9,793 nucleotides of DNA from Firmicutes bacterium CAG:170 (GCA_000436735.1 FR887171.1:3347-13139); one strand, 5' to 3'. Positions 1 through 6,502 are shown, numbered from the stretch's first letter. Notes: a model not told the origin generated them from the letters alone. A program made the numbers and translations.

Positions 1-1751
1 CGCTCTTCAAGATCCTGACCGGTGAGCTGGACTACAATTCCGGCGAGATCGCGTTTGCGTCCGGGAAGAAGGTCGGGCTGATCTCACAGATCCCGGTCTA
101 TCCGGCGGGCTATACGGTGGACGACGTGCTGCGCACGGCATTCGCGCAGCTCGACCGCATCCGGGTGCAGATGCAGGCCATCGAGGCGCAGATGTCCGAC
201 CACACCCCGCAGGAGCTGCTGAGCCGCTACGACGAGCTGATGAACCGCTTCACGGCGGGCGGCGGCTACGAGGCCGACACGGAGACGGACAAGATCTGCA
301 ACGGCCTTGCCATCTCCGCCGCGCAGCGCGGGCAGGAGTTTGCAAGCCTCTCCGGCGGAGAAAAGACGCGCGTCAATCTGGCGCGGCTGCTGCTGGAAAG
401 GACGGACATCCTGCTGCTCGACGAGCCGACGAACCACCTCGATATGAACAGCGTGGAGTGGCTCGAGGACTACATCGAGAAGTTCAAGGGCACCGTCCTG
501 ACCATCTCGCACGACCGGTATTTTCTCGACCGCGTCGTCAGCCGCATCGTGGAGATCCACGACGGCAAGGCGGAGTTCTATAGCGGCAATTATTCGTTCT
601 ATGTGCAGGAAAAGCAGGCGCGCTTCGAGCTTCAGCTCAAGCAATACGAGAAGGAGCAGGCCAAGCTTGGCCAGCTCGGCTTTACGCTCGAGCGCATGAA
701 GGGTTGGGGTATCAACAACCGCACACTCTACCGCCGCGCCATGTCCATCCAGCACCGCATGGAGCGCATCGAAAAAACGGACAAGCCCACCAGGGACAAG
801 ACCATGCGCGCGCGCTTCAACCAGCGCGATTTCTTCGGCGACGAGGTTCTGTCCATCAAAAACCTCTCCAAGCAGTTCGACGGCAGAACGCTGTTTTCCG
901 GCGTCGATCTGGAGATGGGCGGCGGTGAGCGCGTTGCGCTGCTGGGCGACAACGGCACCGGAAAGACAACGTTCCTGAAGATCCTGCTGGGCGAGGAGAC
1001 GGGTGAGGGGAAGATCAAATTCGGCCCGTCGGTGAAATGGGCGTATCTGCCGCAGGTCATTCATTTCGACCACCCGGAACGGACGCTGCTCGACACGATG
1101 CTTTACGAGAAGAACTGCACGGTGCAGACGGCGCGTGACCGGCTGGGCGCGTTCCTGTTTGAGGGCGACGACGTTTACAAGACGGTCGGCAAGCTCTCCG
1201 GCGGCGAACAGAGCCGCCTGCGGCTGTGTATGCTGATGGACGAGAGCATCAACCTCCTGATCCTCGACGAGCCGACGAACCATCTCGATATCGCCTCGCG
1301 CGAATGGGTCGAGGATGCGCTTGAAGAGTACGAGGGCGCGCTGATCTTCGTCTCGCACGACCGCTATTTCGTCAACAAGTTTGCCACGCGTATCTGGGAG
1401 CTGGAGGACGGACACATCCGCGACTATCTCTGCGGCTATGAAAAATACCGCTCCATCCGCTCGTTCGAGCGCATTCAGGCGGCGGCTCCGGCCGCGAAGG
1501 AAAAGCGTGAAAAGAAGGTGAAGCCGGCCGCTCCGGACAAGAGTCTGGAAAAGCAGCTCCGCGCCATCGAGCGGGAAATCGAGAAGCAGGAAGCGCTTCT
1601 GCATGAATACGATGGCAAGATCGACGCGGCGGCGTCCGACTATCAGGAGCTTTCACGGCTGATGGCAGAGCGGGAGACGGCGGAGAACGCCTATGCGGAA
1701 ATGATGGAGCGCTGGGAGGCTCTCTCCCTGCGGCTGGAGGGCGCGGAATGA
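1..1751 (+). CDS. ABC-F family ATPase (dual ATP-binding cassette), 5'-truncated by window edge
   Basis: Cytosolic ABC-F protein. The family binds the ribosome E-site region and acts in translation or antibiotic protection, without membrane domains. The reading frame is open from base 3 (first residues LFKILTGEL), so the start and the first Walker A lie upstream. A GTG at 117 is only an internal codon. The first cassette has LSGGE (about nt 348-362) and a Walker B LLLDEPTNHLD, followed by a charged interdomain linker (about nt 640-830). The second cassette has Walker A GDNGTGKTT (about nt 945-971), LSGGE (about nt 1194-1208) and LILDEPTNHLD (about nt 1257). An Ala/Pro/Lys linker then leads to a C-terminal coiled coil (about nt 1539-1736), as in the Uup/YdiF type. 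Both cassettes keep the glutamate after Walker B and the SHDRYF switch. The family call is secure. The subfamily, and whether it gives resistance or housekeeping function, cannot be settled here. It overlaps the next gene by ATGA. Confidence 0.95.
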   Translation, partial: LFKILTGELDYNSGEIAFASGKKVGLISQIPVYPAGYTVDDVLRTAFAQLDRIRVQMQAIEAQMSDHTPQELLSRYDELMNRFTAGGGYEADTETDKICNGLAISAAQRGQEFASLSGGEKTRVNLARLLLERTDILLLDEPTNHLDMNSVEWLEDYIEKFKGTVLTISHDRYFLDRVVSRIVEIHDGKAEFYSGNYSFYVQEKQARFELQLKQYEKEQAKLGQLGFTLERMKGWGINNRTLYRRAMSIQHRMERIEKTDKPTRDKTMRARFNQRDFFGDEVLSIKNLSKQFDGRTLFSGVDLEMGGGERVALLGDNGTGKTTFLKILLGEETGEGKIKFGPSVKWAYLPQVIHFDHPERTLLDTMLYEKNCTVQTARDRLGAFLFEGDDVYKTVGKLSGGEQSRLRLCMLMDESINLLILDEPTNHLDIASREWVEDALEEYEGALIFVSHDRYFVNKFATRIWELEDGHIRDYLCGYEKYRSIRSFERIQAAAPAAKEKREKKVKPAAPDKSLEKQLRAIEREIEKQEALLHEYDGKIDAAASDYQELSRLMAERETAENAYAEMMERWEALSLRLEGAE

Positions 1752-2482
1752 TGCTTTTGATTTTTGCGGCTTTTTTCGCCGTGCTGGGCATCGTGTGCAT
1801 CCTGATCCCGTTCCATATCGGCATGACGGGCATATGCCTGCTGTTGCTGGCGGCTGTGCTGGCGGCGCTCTGGCTGCTGAAAAGGAAGAACGCGCCGAAG
1901 GTCTGGGGCCGCATCCTCATTGCCCTGACCGCGCTTTCCATGACGGTCATTTTCGGCGCGATGGCCGCGATCATTGTGCAGGGAAGGGATGACGTCATGC
2001 CGGAGAAGGCTCCGCAGTTCGTGGTCGTGCTTGGGGCGCAGATCCATGGCGATCAGCCTTCGCTGACGCTCAAAAAGCGGCTCGACCGGGCGTATGAATA
2101 TCTGACGGAGCATCCGGAGGCGTCCGCTTTCGTCTCCGGCGGACAGGGGCCGGACGAGCAGCAGACGGAGGCTTCGGTCATGTCCGCCTATCTGACGGCG
2201 CGGGGCATTGACCCGTCCCGCATCGTGGAGGAGACGGAGGCCTCGGATACGCGGGAAAATCTGCTGTTTTCGGCAGAGCTTGCAAAGGAACGCGGCATTG
2301 ACACCGGAAGCGTCCTCATTATCACGAGTGATTTCCACATGCCCCGGGCAAAATATATCGCGGGGAAGCTCGGCATGACGCCCTATGGGCTGACGAGCGA
2401 CACATGGCCGTGGATCTTGAAGGTCAATTATCAGCTGCGCGAGGTCTTTGCCTTCGTCAAGGCGTGGTGGAAGGCGCGCTGA
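1748..2482 (+). CDS. Membrane-anchored DUF218 (YdcF/SanA/ElyC-like) protein
   Basis: A 244-residue protein. Three hydrophobic segments (about residues 2-20, 25-45 and 55-77) precede a soluble DUF218 domain (about 90-230). Conserved blocks visible are VVLGAQIHGDQPS (93-105), SGGQG (130-134), DTREN (167-171) and SDFHMPRA (194-201), which are the usual DUF218 landmarks. The SanA/ElyC relatives are linked to envelope integrity and polysaccharide precursor metabolism; the biochemical activity is poorly defined, so no reaction is assigned. The ATG at 1748 overlaps the ABC-F stop (ATGA) and has GGAGG at 1736-1740, seven bases upstream. Translational coupling to the ABC-F gene is therefore likely. 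A second ATG at 1751 would remove one residue. Confidence 0.88.
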   Translation: MMLLIFAAFFAVLGIVCILIPFHIGMTGICLLLLAAVLAALWLLKRKNAPKVWGRILIALTALSMTVIFGAMAAIIVQGRDDVMPEKAPQFVVVLGAQIHGDQPSLTLKKRLDRAYEYLTEHPEASAFVSGGQGPDEQQTEASVMSAYLTARGIDPSRIVEETEASDTRENLLFSAELAKERGIDTGSVLIITSDFHMPRAKYIAGKLGMTPYGLTSDTWPWILKVNYQLREVFAFVKAWWKAR

Positions 2483-2483
2483 G

Positions 2484-2512
2484 TTGACATTCCCGCGCTG
2501 CGGCGCTACAAT
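2484..2512 (+). promoter_or_regulatory. SigA-type promoter of the mrp-like gene
   Basis: Perfect -35 TTGACA at 2484-2489, a 17-nt spacer, and -10 TACAAT at 2507-2512 (one mismatch to TATAAT). It starts two bases after the stop of the DUF218 gene. The predicted transcription start is near 2519, leaving a leader of about 25 nt with AAAAGGAG before the ATG at 2545. The gene is thus probably expressed independently and constitutively. Confidence 0.85.
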
Positions 2513-2544
2513 CAGGATAGAAACATGAAAAGGAGTGCTTTTCC

Positions 2545-3366
2545 ATGAGTGAATGCAGCGGCAACTGCTCCAGCTGCGGCGAGAGCTGCGCGGATCGTAA
2601 GCCCGAGAGCCTGCTGGCAGAGCCAAATAAGAATTCCCATGTCAAAAAGGTCATTGCCGTCGTCTCCGGTAAGGGCGGCGTCGGAAAATCCACGGTCACG
2701 TCCATGATGGCGATGGCCATGCGGAGGCTTGGCCACACGGTCGGCATTCTCGACGCCGACATCACCGGCCCGTCCATCCCGCAGGCGTTCGGCCTGCATG
2801 AGCCTGCGCTTGGGAGCGACGACGGCATTCTGCCCGCCGTGACTAAGGAGGGCGTCAAGGTCATGTCCATCAACCTTCTGCTTCCGAACGAGACAGACCC
2901 CGTCGTATGGCGCGGCCCGGTCGTCGCCGGAGCAGTCAAGCAGTTCTGGTCGGACGTGTGCTGGGGCGATGTGGACTATCTGTTTGTCGATCTGCCGCCC
3001 GGAACCGGCGACGTGCCGCTGACGGTGTTCCAGTCGCTGCCGGTGGACGGACTGATTATTGTGACCTCTCCACAGGATCTGGTGGCGATGATCGTTTCAA
3101 AGGCAGTCAACATGGCGCGGATGATGAACGTGCCGGTCTACGGCTTCGTCGAGAACTACAGCTATCTGGAGTGTCCCGACTGCGGTAAGCGCATCGAGGT
3201 GTTCGGCAAGAGCAAGCTCGACGAGATCGCGCTCAGCTATTCTCTGCCGGTGCTGGCGCGGCTCCCGATCGATCCGAAGATCGCGGAGCTGTGCGACGCG
3301 GGACAGATGGAGCAGGCGGATGTCGAAAAGCTGCTTCCGGCCGCGACGCTGATCGAAAAGGCATAA
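2545..3366 (+). CDS. mrp: Mrp/ApbC/NBP35-family P-loop ATPase, iron-sulfur cluster carrier
   Basis: A 273-residue cytosolic ATPase of the SIMIBI/MinD class. The family binds Fe-S clusters and hands them to apoproteins. The deviant Walker A SGKGGVGKST is at 41-50, an ILDADITGPS block at 68-77, FVDLPPGTGD at 147-156, and TSPQDLVAMIVSKAVNM at 174-190. The cluster-binding CPDC is at 210-213, after the family hallmark ENYSYLEC. An additional Cys-rich N-terminus (C4, C8, C11, C15) resembles the extra cluster site of NBP35-type members and is absent from short bacterial ApbC. AAAAGGAG (about 2528-2535) supports the ATG at 2545. The gene has its own promoter and ends at a strong hairpin. Family assignment is secure. 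The symbol is by family only, because the Cys-rich N-terminus makes it a hybrid of Mrp and NBP35 naming. Confidence 0.94.
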   Translation: MSECSGNCSSCGESCADRKPESLLAEPNKNSHVKKVIAVVSGKGGVGKSTVTSMMAMAMRRLGHTVGILDADITGPSIPQAFGLHEPALGSDDGILPAVTKEGVKVMSINLLLPNETDPVVWRGPVVAGAVKQFWSDVCWGDVDYLFVDLPPGTGDVPLTVFQSLPVDGLIIVTSPQDLVAMIVSKAVNMARMMNVPVYGFVENYSYLECPDCGKRIEVFGKSKLDEIALSYSLPVLARLPIDPKIAELCDAGQMEQADVEKLLPAATLIEKA

Positions 3367-3380
3367 AAGGCATAAAGAGG

Positions 3381-3417
3381 ACCCCCTCTGCGACAGCTTT
3401 CCCGTCGCAGAGGGGGT
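3381..3417. terminator. Bidirectional intrinsic terminator between convergent units
   Basis: Perfect 14-bp stem ACCCCCTCTGCGAC (3381-3394) with GTCGCAGAGGGGGT (3404-3417) and a 9-nt loop. On the plus strand it is followed by a mixed AT tract (ATTGTATATATT), a weak U-run. On the minus strand it is followed by CCTCTTTATGCCTTTT. It lies 14 nt after the mrp-like stop and 25 nt after the DUF4097 stop, so it can serve both convergent transcripts. Confidence 0.85.
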
Positions 3418-3442
3418 ATTGTATATATTGGAGCGCGGCGGC

Positions 3443-4438
3443 TCAGTCCAGCGGCTGGAGGGTCAGGCCGCCGGAGGTCGTGTCGATCTCCACGGTCGCA
3501 TCGCTGCCGGAAACGGCGTCGGGCAGGGAGCTTTTCAGCCTTCCGCTGATGGTGTCGAATTCATAGCGGAACGCGCTGTCCTTCGGGAGCGTGAGCGTGA
3601 CATCGCCGCTGACAGTGTCCGCGTCGATCTCACGCGGCAGGGAAGAGGACGTAAGCGTCACCGAGCCGGAGGTCGTGTTGGCGTCTACGGAATCGAAGGC
3701 ACCTTCCAGCTCTGCGTTGCCGCTGACGCTGTCCAGCTCCAGCTCGGAGACAGTCAGACTCTGACCGCGGATGCTGCCGCTGGTCGTATCGATCTTGAGC
3801 TCGGATGCCTCCACGCGGGCAAGCTCGATATCGCCGGAGATGCTGTCCAGCTCCAGATCGTCTGCGCGTACATCCGAGAGCGTCAGCTTCGCGGACCCGA
3901 CGCTGAGCTTCAGTTCCTGATAGAGCGCATCAGGCAGGGAGAGCGTCAGGGCCTTCTTCGGGATGTTCAGAACGGTGCCGCTCTGGCAGACCTGAATGTA
4001 CAGCGTGCCGTTTTCCACGCTGTAGCGCAGGCGGTATTTCTCCTCGCCCTGATAATCCTCGGAAAATTCAATGCTGTCGCCTTCTGCGCGCCGGACGGTC
4101 ACGCTGCCGGAGATCCAGTCTACCTCGATCTTGCGGATATCCGATACGGCGATCTGAGCGGCCGCGGAAGCAGCGGGAAGCTGCGCATCCACGGCGCCGA
4201 GAGAGGTGTCCGGCGCGGCGGACTCGTTATCTGCAACATTGTTGACGCCTTCCTGCGCAGACACCTTGCCTGTGCTGCCGTTTTCCAATGTAGGATCGGC
4301 GGCTGCGAGCGGTGCGGCAGGCTCCGTATTTGCCTGCTCAAAGCGGTAACGCAGCAGAACGCCCACAAACGCGCCGCACAGGATCACAACGATTACGGCC
4401 CATAGGATCACGCGGGCCAGCGTATTTTTGTCTTTCAT
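3443..4438 (-). CDS. DUF4097 family protein, membrane-anchored with repeated beta-helix-like body
   Basis: A 331-residue protein. A short charged N-terminus and one membrane segment (about residues 9-30) are followed by an Ala/Pro/Asn-rich linker (about 35-95). The DUF4097 domain (about 98-331) contains a D-[ST]-x-S-G motif recurring with a period of about 20 residues (SG near 201, 220, 239, 257, 277, 298, 321). This pattern is typical of stacked beta-strand coils, with the body probably outside the membrane. The function of the family is not established. The start is set at ATG 4438-4436 because AAGGAGA (4450-4444) lies five bases upstream. A longer frame from 4462 would begin inside the upstream gene with no ribosome site. 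It is the last gene of the padR operon, 11 nt after the preceding stop, and ends at the shared hairpin. Confidence 0.88.
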   Translation of the reverse strand: MKDKNTLARVILWAVIVVILCGAFVGVLLRYRFEQANTEPAAPLAAADPTLENGSTGKVSAQEGVNNVADNESAAPDTSLGAVDAQLPAASAAAQIAVSDIRKIEVDWISGSVTVRRAEGDSIEFSEDYQGEEKYRLRYSVENGTLYIQVCQSGTVLNIPKKALTLSLPDALYQELKLSVGSAKLTLSDVRADDLELDSISGDIELARVEASELKIDTTSGSIRGQSLTVSELELDSVSGNAELEGAFDSVDANTTSGSVTLTSSSLPREIDADTVSGDVTLTLPKDSAFRYEFDTISGRLKSSLPDAVSGSDATVEIDTTSGGLTLQPLD

Positions 4439-4449
4439 AAAAATCTCCT

Positions 4450-5058
4450 TTATTTTTTCCAATCATAGATCGCGGAGACCAGCCCCGTCGCCGCTCCGGC
4501 GATCAGGAACAGGATCCACGTCAGGTGCCACGCGCCGGTGGCGAAGCTGAGCACGAAGTACAGCGCTGTGGTCAGAAGCCAGAGCGCCGCGATGGCTGCG
4601 CTGCGTCCGGAGCCGGGACGGCTCTTCGCGTCGAGAACGGCGTTCAGAATGTTGATGACCGCCGGAGCAATCAGAAACAGGATCCATGTGATATGCCATG
4701 CGTGGGTCGTGAAGCTGATCAAAAGGTAGAGCGCCGTGAACAGCATCCAGATGCCGCCGACGGCTCCGCGCAGGCCCGGATGCGTCTCGTCTGCGGCGGT
4801 CTCCGGCACGGATGGCTGCGACTCCGGCGCTGCCTCTGCAGAAACGGCGGAGCCCTCCGGCTCGACCAGCGGACGCACGTCGCCGATGCCCTGAATGACC
4901 GTATCATAGGCCTCCTGCTCCGATTTTCCCTCGCTCAGAAGGTCGTCATAATGCTCCAATGTGTTTTGCAGGATCTCCTCCTTGATTTCCGCGTTGCGCA
5001 TGTTCAGCGCAGCGCCGGAAAACAGCCCGTCAATATATTCGATCAGCCGTTCCCGCAT
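4450..5058 (-). CDS. HAAS/DUF1700 or permease-prefix-domain membrane protein with duplicated TM hairpin
   Basis: A 202-residue protein. The N-terminal helical domain (about 1-65) carries EEILQNTLEHYDDLLSEGKS and ends IQGIGDVRPLVE. This is the pattern of the HAAS/DUF1700 and permease-prefix domains encoded beside PadR regulators. An acidic Pro/Ala linker (66-97) leads to four predicted membrane segments (about 99-117, 120-143, 153-172, 175-197). The last four form two copies of one hairpin: residues 104-135 and 160-191 share 21 of 32 identities. The start is taken at ATG 5058-5056, with GGAGG (5070-5066) seven bases upstream. It overlaps the padR end by 16 bp, so coupling is likely. A frame opening at 5112 lies inside padR and lacks support. 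In known operons of this kind the prefix protein is thought to act with PadR or at the membrane; the exact role is unknown. Confidence 0.85.
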   Translation of the reverse strand: MRERLIEYIDGLFSGAALNMRNAEIKEEILQNTLEHYDDLLSEGKSEQEAYDTVIQGIGDVRPLVEPEGSAVSAEAAPESQPSVPETAADETHPGLRGAVGGIWMLFTALYLLISFTTHAWHITWILFLIAPAVINILNAVLDAKSRPGSGRSAAIAALWLLTTALYFVLSFATGAWHLTWILFLIAGAATGLVSAIYDWKK

Positions 5059-5393
5059 ATCGTTTCCTCCGTTTCCATCAGTGTGTCGATGATTTTTTTC
5101 GCCTGCCGCCACTCGGCAAGCATTCGCCCGTAGCTCTGCCGCCCGATGGGCGTGATGCAGTAGTATTTCCGCCGTGCGCCCACAGGCTCGCTTCCCCAGT
5201 AGGACGTGATCTGTCCGCTGTCCTCCAAGCGCTTGAAGGCGGTATAGAGCGTTGCCTCCTTAAGCTCGTATTCCCCCTCGGAGGATCGGGAAATGGTCTT
5301 GTTGATCTCATATCCGTAGCTGTCCTTTTTTAGCAGCTGCGCCAGAATGATGGCGTCGGTATGACCCCGGATCAGGTCTGCACCGATCGACAT
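5043..5393 (-). CDS. PadR family transcriptional regulator
   Basis: A 116-residue winged-helix DNA-binding protein. The DSYGYEI motif (about residues 24-30), ATLYTAFKRLEDSGQI (about 47-62) and the wing with ARRKYYCITPIGRQ (73-86) are the standard PadR landmarks. A short C-terminal helix follows (about 88-110), as in the small PadR-s2 subgroup, which dimerises. Proteins of this kind usually repress their own operon. Here an inverted repeat lies on the promoter, consistent with autoregulation. GGGAGG at 5406-5401 stands seven bases before the ATG at 5393. It is the first gene of a three-gene operon. The inducing signal is unknown. Confidence 0.93.
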   Translation of the reverse strand: MSIGADLIRGHTDAIILAQLLKKDSYGYEINKTISRSSEGEYELKEATLYTAFKRLEDSGQITSYWGSEPVGARRKYYCITPIGRQSYGRMLAEWRQAKKIIDTLMETEETICGNG

Positions 5394-5419
5394 GGCATCG
5401 CCTCCCTTGCTGTGACCAC

Positions 5420-5448
5420 ATAATACAACGAAATACCTCGCCTGTCAA
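5420..5448 (-). promoter_or_regulatory. SigA-type promoter of the padR operon
   Basis: Read on the minus strand: -35 TTGACA (5448-5443), a 17-nt spacer, -10 TATTAT (5425-5420, one mismatch to consensus). Transcription should begin near 5413, leaving a leader of about 20 nt that holds the padR ribosome site. Confidence 0.85.
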
Positions 5449-5453
5449 GGTAT
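5433..5453. promoter_or_regulatory. Putative PadR operator (inverted repeat ATACCT-N9-AGGTAT)
   Basis: ATACCT at 5433-5438 and AGGTAT at 5448-5453 form a perfect 6-bp inverted repeat with a 9-nt centre. It covers the -35 box and part of the spacer of the padR promoter. The location suits a repressor; the assignment to PadR is inferred from position and from the usual autoregulation of this family. Confidence 0.6.
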
Positions 5454-5495
5454 ATCTTCACAAAAACCTATTTCGATTAGCCGGGACAAACTCTT

Positions 5496-5645
5496 GGGCA
5501 ACACTGCACAATTGCATCTTCGCGCTTCGGTGGATTTTTTTCGCCGATTCCGCGGTTTGAAAAGTTTGAAATACATACAGTATTCCGTCACTTTTCAAAC
5601 CTTGACTTGACGAAAAATCTCTCGCCGAGTTGTGCGGTGTTGCCC
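5496..5645. repeat. 150-nt palindromic element with 16-bp terminal inverted repeats (MITE-like)
   Basis: The ends are GGGCAACACTGCACAA (5496-5511) and TTGTGCGGTGTTGCCC (5630-5645), complementary at 15 of 16 positions with one T-G. Inside, GGTTTGAAAAGT (5554-5565) pairs perfectly with ACTTTTCAAACC (5590-5601), and a small hairpin AATAC/GTATT (5570-5584) caps it. The intermediate arms (about 5525-5543 and 5611-5629) pair imperfectly. There is no ORF. The element sits between the divergent padR and mntP promoters, and its right end touches the mntP -35. Flanks show only a possible 2-bp TT duplication. It could be a miniature transposable element, a genome-dispersed palindrome or a structured RNA; the class is not identified. 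Confidence 0.65.
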
Positions 5646-5674
5646 TTGACTTTCCGCTGGAAATATGCTACCTT
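5646..5674 (+). promoter_or_regulatory. Probable mntP promoter (extended -10)
   Basis: -35 TTGACT (5646-5651), 17-nt spacer, -10 TACCTT (5669-5674) preceded by TG at 5666-5667, which would compensate for the weak -10. The expected start near 5681 coincides with the beginning of the riboswitch aptamer. Confidence 0.6.
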
Positions 5675-5681
5675 TTTCTTC

Positions 5682-5768
5682 GTTGAGGGAGTAATCGGCA
5701 CGACGGTGCGGCGCGTCAACATACTGACCGGCTTTCGGTCTGGCGCGTCTTAATTGATGAGACTCACA
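5682..5768 (+). ncRNA. yybP-ykoY manganese riboswitch aptamer
   Basis: Mn2+-sensing leader RNA. The conserved parts are present in order: GAGGGAGTAA (5685-5694), a first hairpin GCAC/GTGC (about 5698-5709), CGTCAACATACTG (5714-5726), a second hairpin GACCG/CGGTC (5726-5740), and the closing TTGATGAGACTC (5754-5765). P1 can form from TGAG (5684-5687) with CTCA (5763-5766). The family binds Mn2+ at the junction of its two helical arms and generally turns on Mn export genes. The downstream gene is the Mn exporter mntP, which fits exactly. Confidence 0.92.
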
Positions 5769-5804
5769 GATGGCGGTCTGCCGTGTGTGCGTCTGGTTTG
5801 CTTC

Positions 5805-5841
5805 GGAGCGGCGCGCGGCGTCGGCTCCTTATTTTTATTTT
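5805..5841 (+). terminator. Terminator hairpin of the manganese riboswitch expression platform
   Basis: GGAGC (5805-5809) pairs with GCTCC (5824-5828), with further inner pairing across a one-base bulge, followed by TTATTTTTATTTT (5829-5841). It lies between the aptamer and the mntP ribosome site (GGGAGAG, 5842-5848). Without Mn2+ it should stop transcription; Mn2+ binding would allow read-through. The competing antiterminator fold was not resolved by eye. Confidence 0.75.
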
Positions 5842-5853
5842 GGGAGAGATATT

Positions 5854-6444
5854 ATGGGTTTTGTCGAATTGCTTCTTCTGGCCATCGGGCTTTCGATGGA
5901 TGCGTTTGCCGTTTCGGTCTGCAAGGGCCTTGCCATGAAGCGCCTCCGCTTCCGCGACGCCGCGATCTGCGGCGTATGGTTCGGCAGCTTTCAGGCGCTG
6001 ATGCCGTTTGTGGGCTATCTGCTGGGCAGCCGCTTCGAGCAGTACATCCGGGCGGTTTCGTCGTGGATCGCGTTCATCCTTCTGGCGCTGATCGGCGCGA
6101 ACATGCTGCGCGAGGCGCTTTCCAAGGAGGAAGAGGAGCATGCCTCGGCGGGCCTCGACTTCAAGACCATGCTCGTCATGGCCATCGCCACCAGCATCGA
6201 CGCGCTGGCCGTCGGAATCACCTTCGCCTGTGTGCCGCTTCAGCTCATTGCGGCCAGCGAGCTTCTCAATACGCTCCTTGGCGTCTGCATCATCGGCCTG
6301 ACGACCTTCGCCATCTCCTGCACCGGTGTGAAGATCGGCAATGTGTTCGGCACGCGGTGGAAGTCCAAGGCGGAGATCGCGGGCGGCGTGATCCTGATTT
6401 TGATCGGCGTCAAGATCCTGCTCGAGCATTTCGGCGTTCTATAA
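5854..6444 (+). CDS. mntP: Manganese efflux pump MntP
   Basis: A 196-residue inner-membrane exporter of Mn2+ (MntP/YebN, DUF204 family; E. coli MntP is 188 residues). Six membrane segments form two homologous halves. The paired signatures GLSMDAFAVS (12-21, Asp16) and ATSIDALAVG (112-121, Asp116) carry the membrane aspartates needed for transport in the family. A charged loop with EEEEH (92-96) separates the halves. The ATG at 5854 has GGGAGAG five bases upstream. An in-frame ATG at 5770 would lie at the aptamer edge and upstream of the terminator, so it is rejected. Expression is under the preceding Mn riboswitch. It is a single-gene unit ended by a hairpin. Confidence 0.96.
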   Translation: MGFVELLLLAIGLSMDAFAVSVCKGLAMKRLRFRDAAICGVWFGSFQALMPFVGYLLGSRFEQYIRAVSSWIAFILLALIGANMLREALSKEEEEHASAGLDFKTMLVMAIATSIDALAVGITFACVPLQLIAASELLNTLLGVCIIGLTTFAISCTGVKIGNVFGTRWKSKAEIAGGVILILIGVKILLEHFGVL

Positions 6445-6453
6445 TAAGAGAAC

Positions 6454-6480
6454 ATCCCTCAGACGCTGTCTGAGGGATTT
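6454..6480 (+). terminator. Intrinsic terminator after mntP
   Basis: 11-bp perfect stem ATCCCTCAGAC (6454-6464) with GTCTGAGGGAT (6468-6478), 3-nt loop GCT, then TTTCC. The U-run is short. It starts 10 nt after the mntP stop. Confidence 0.8.
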
Positions 6481-6502
6481 CCATATCATGCCTTTTCAGA
6501 AC

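Noticed and set aside
117..119. GTG at 117 as start of the ABC-F gene
   Set aside because: The frame is open to the window edge and the upstream codons encode the expected ABC residues after Walker A (LFKILTGEL).
84..1604. 506-residue antisense open frame opposite the ABC-F gene
   Set aside because: It mirrors a clear ABC-F coding frame, has no domain signal or ribosome site, and arises from GC-rich codon use.
1691..2626. 311-residue minus-strand frame across the DUF218 gene and mrp start
   Set aside because: It runs across two plus-strand gene boundaries and a consensus promoter, with no motif support.
3419..4405. 328-residue plus-strand frame opposite the DUF4097 gene
   Set aside because: It begins in the terminator region with no ribosome site and shows no recognisable domain. 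The minus-strand gene has a membrane segment, repeats and operon context.
4439..4462. Longer N-terminus for the DUF4097 protein (start at 4462)
   Set aside because: It overlaps the upstream gene's end and its codons contain the AAGGAGA ribosome site that serves the ATG at 4438.
5059..5112. Longer N-terminus for the HAAS-like protein (start at 5112)
   Set aside because: It lies inside padR with no ribosome site; GGAGG precedes the ATG at 5058 at ideal distance.
5770..5853. Upstream start for mntP at ATG 5770
   Set aside because: The extra 28 residues are not MntP-like and would be encoded by the riboswitch aptamer edge and terminator; the ATG at 5854 has a good ribosome site.
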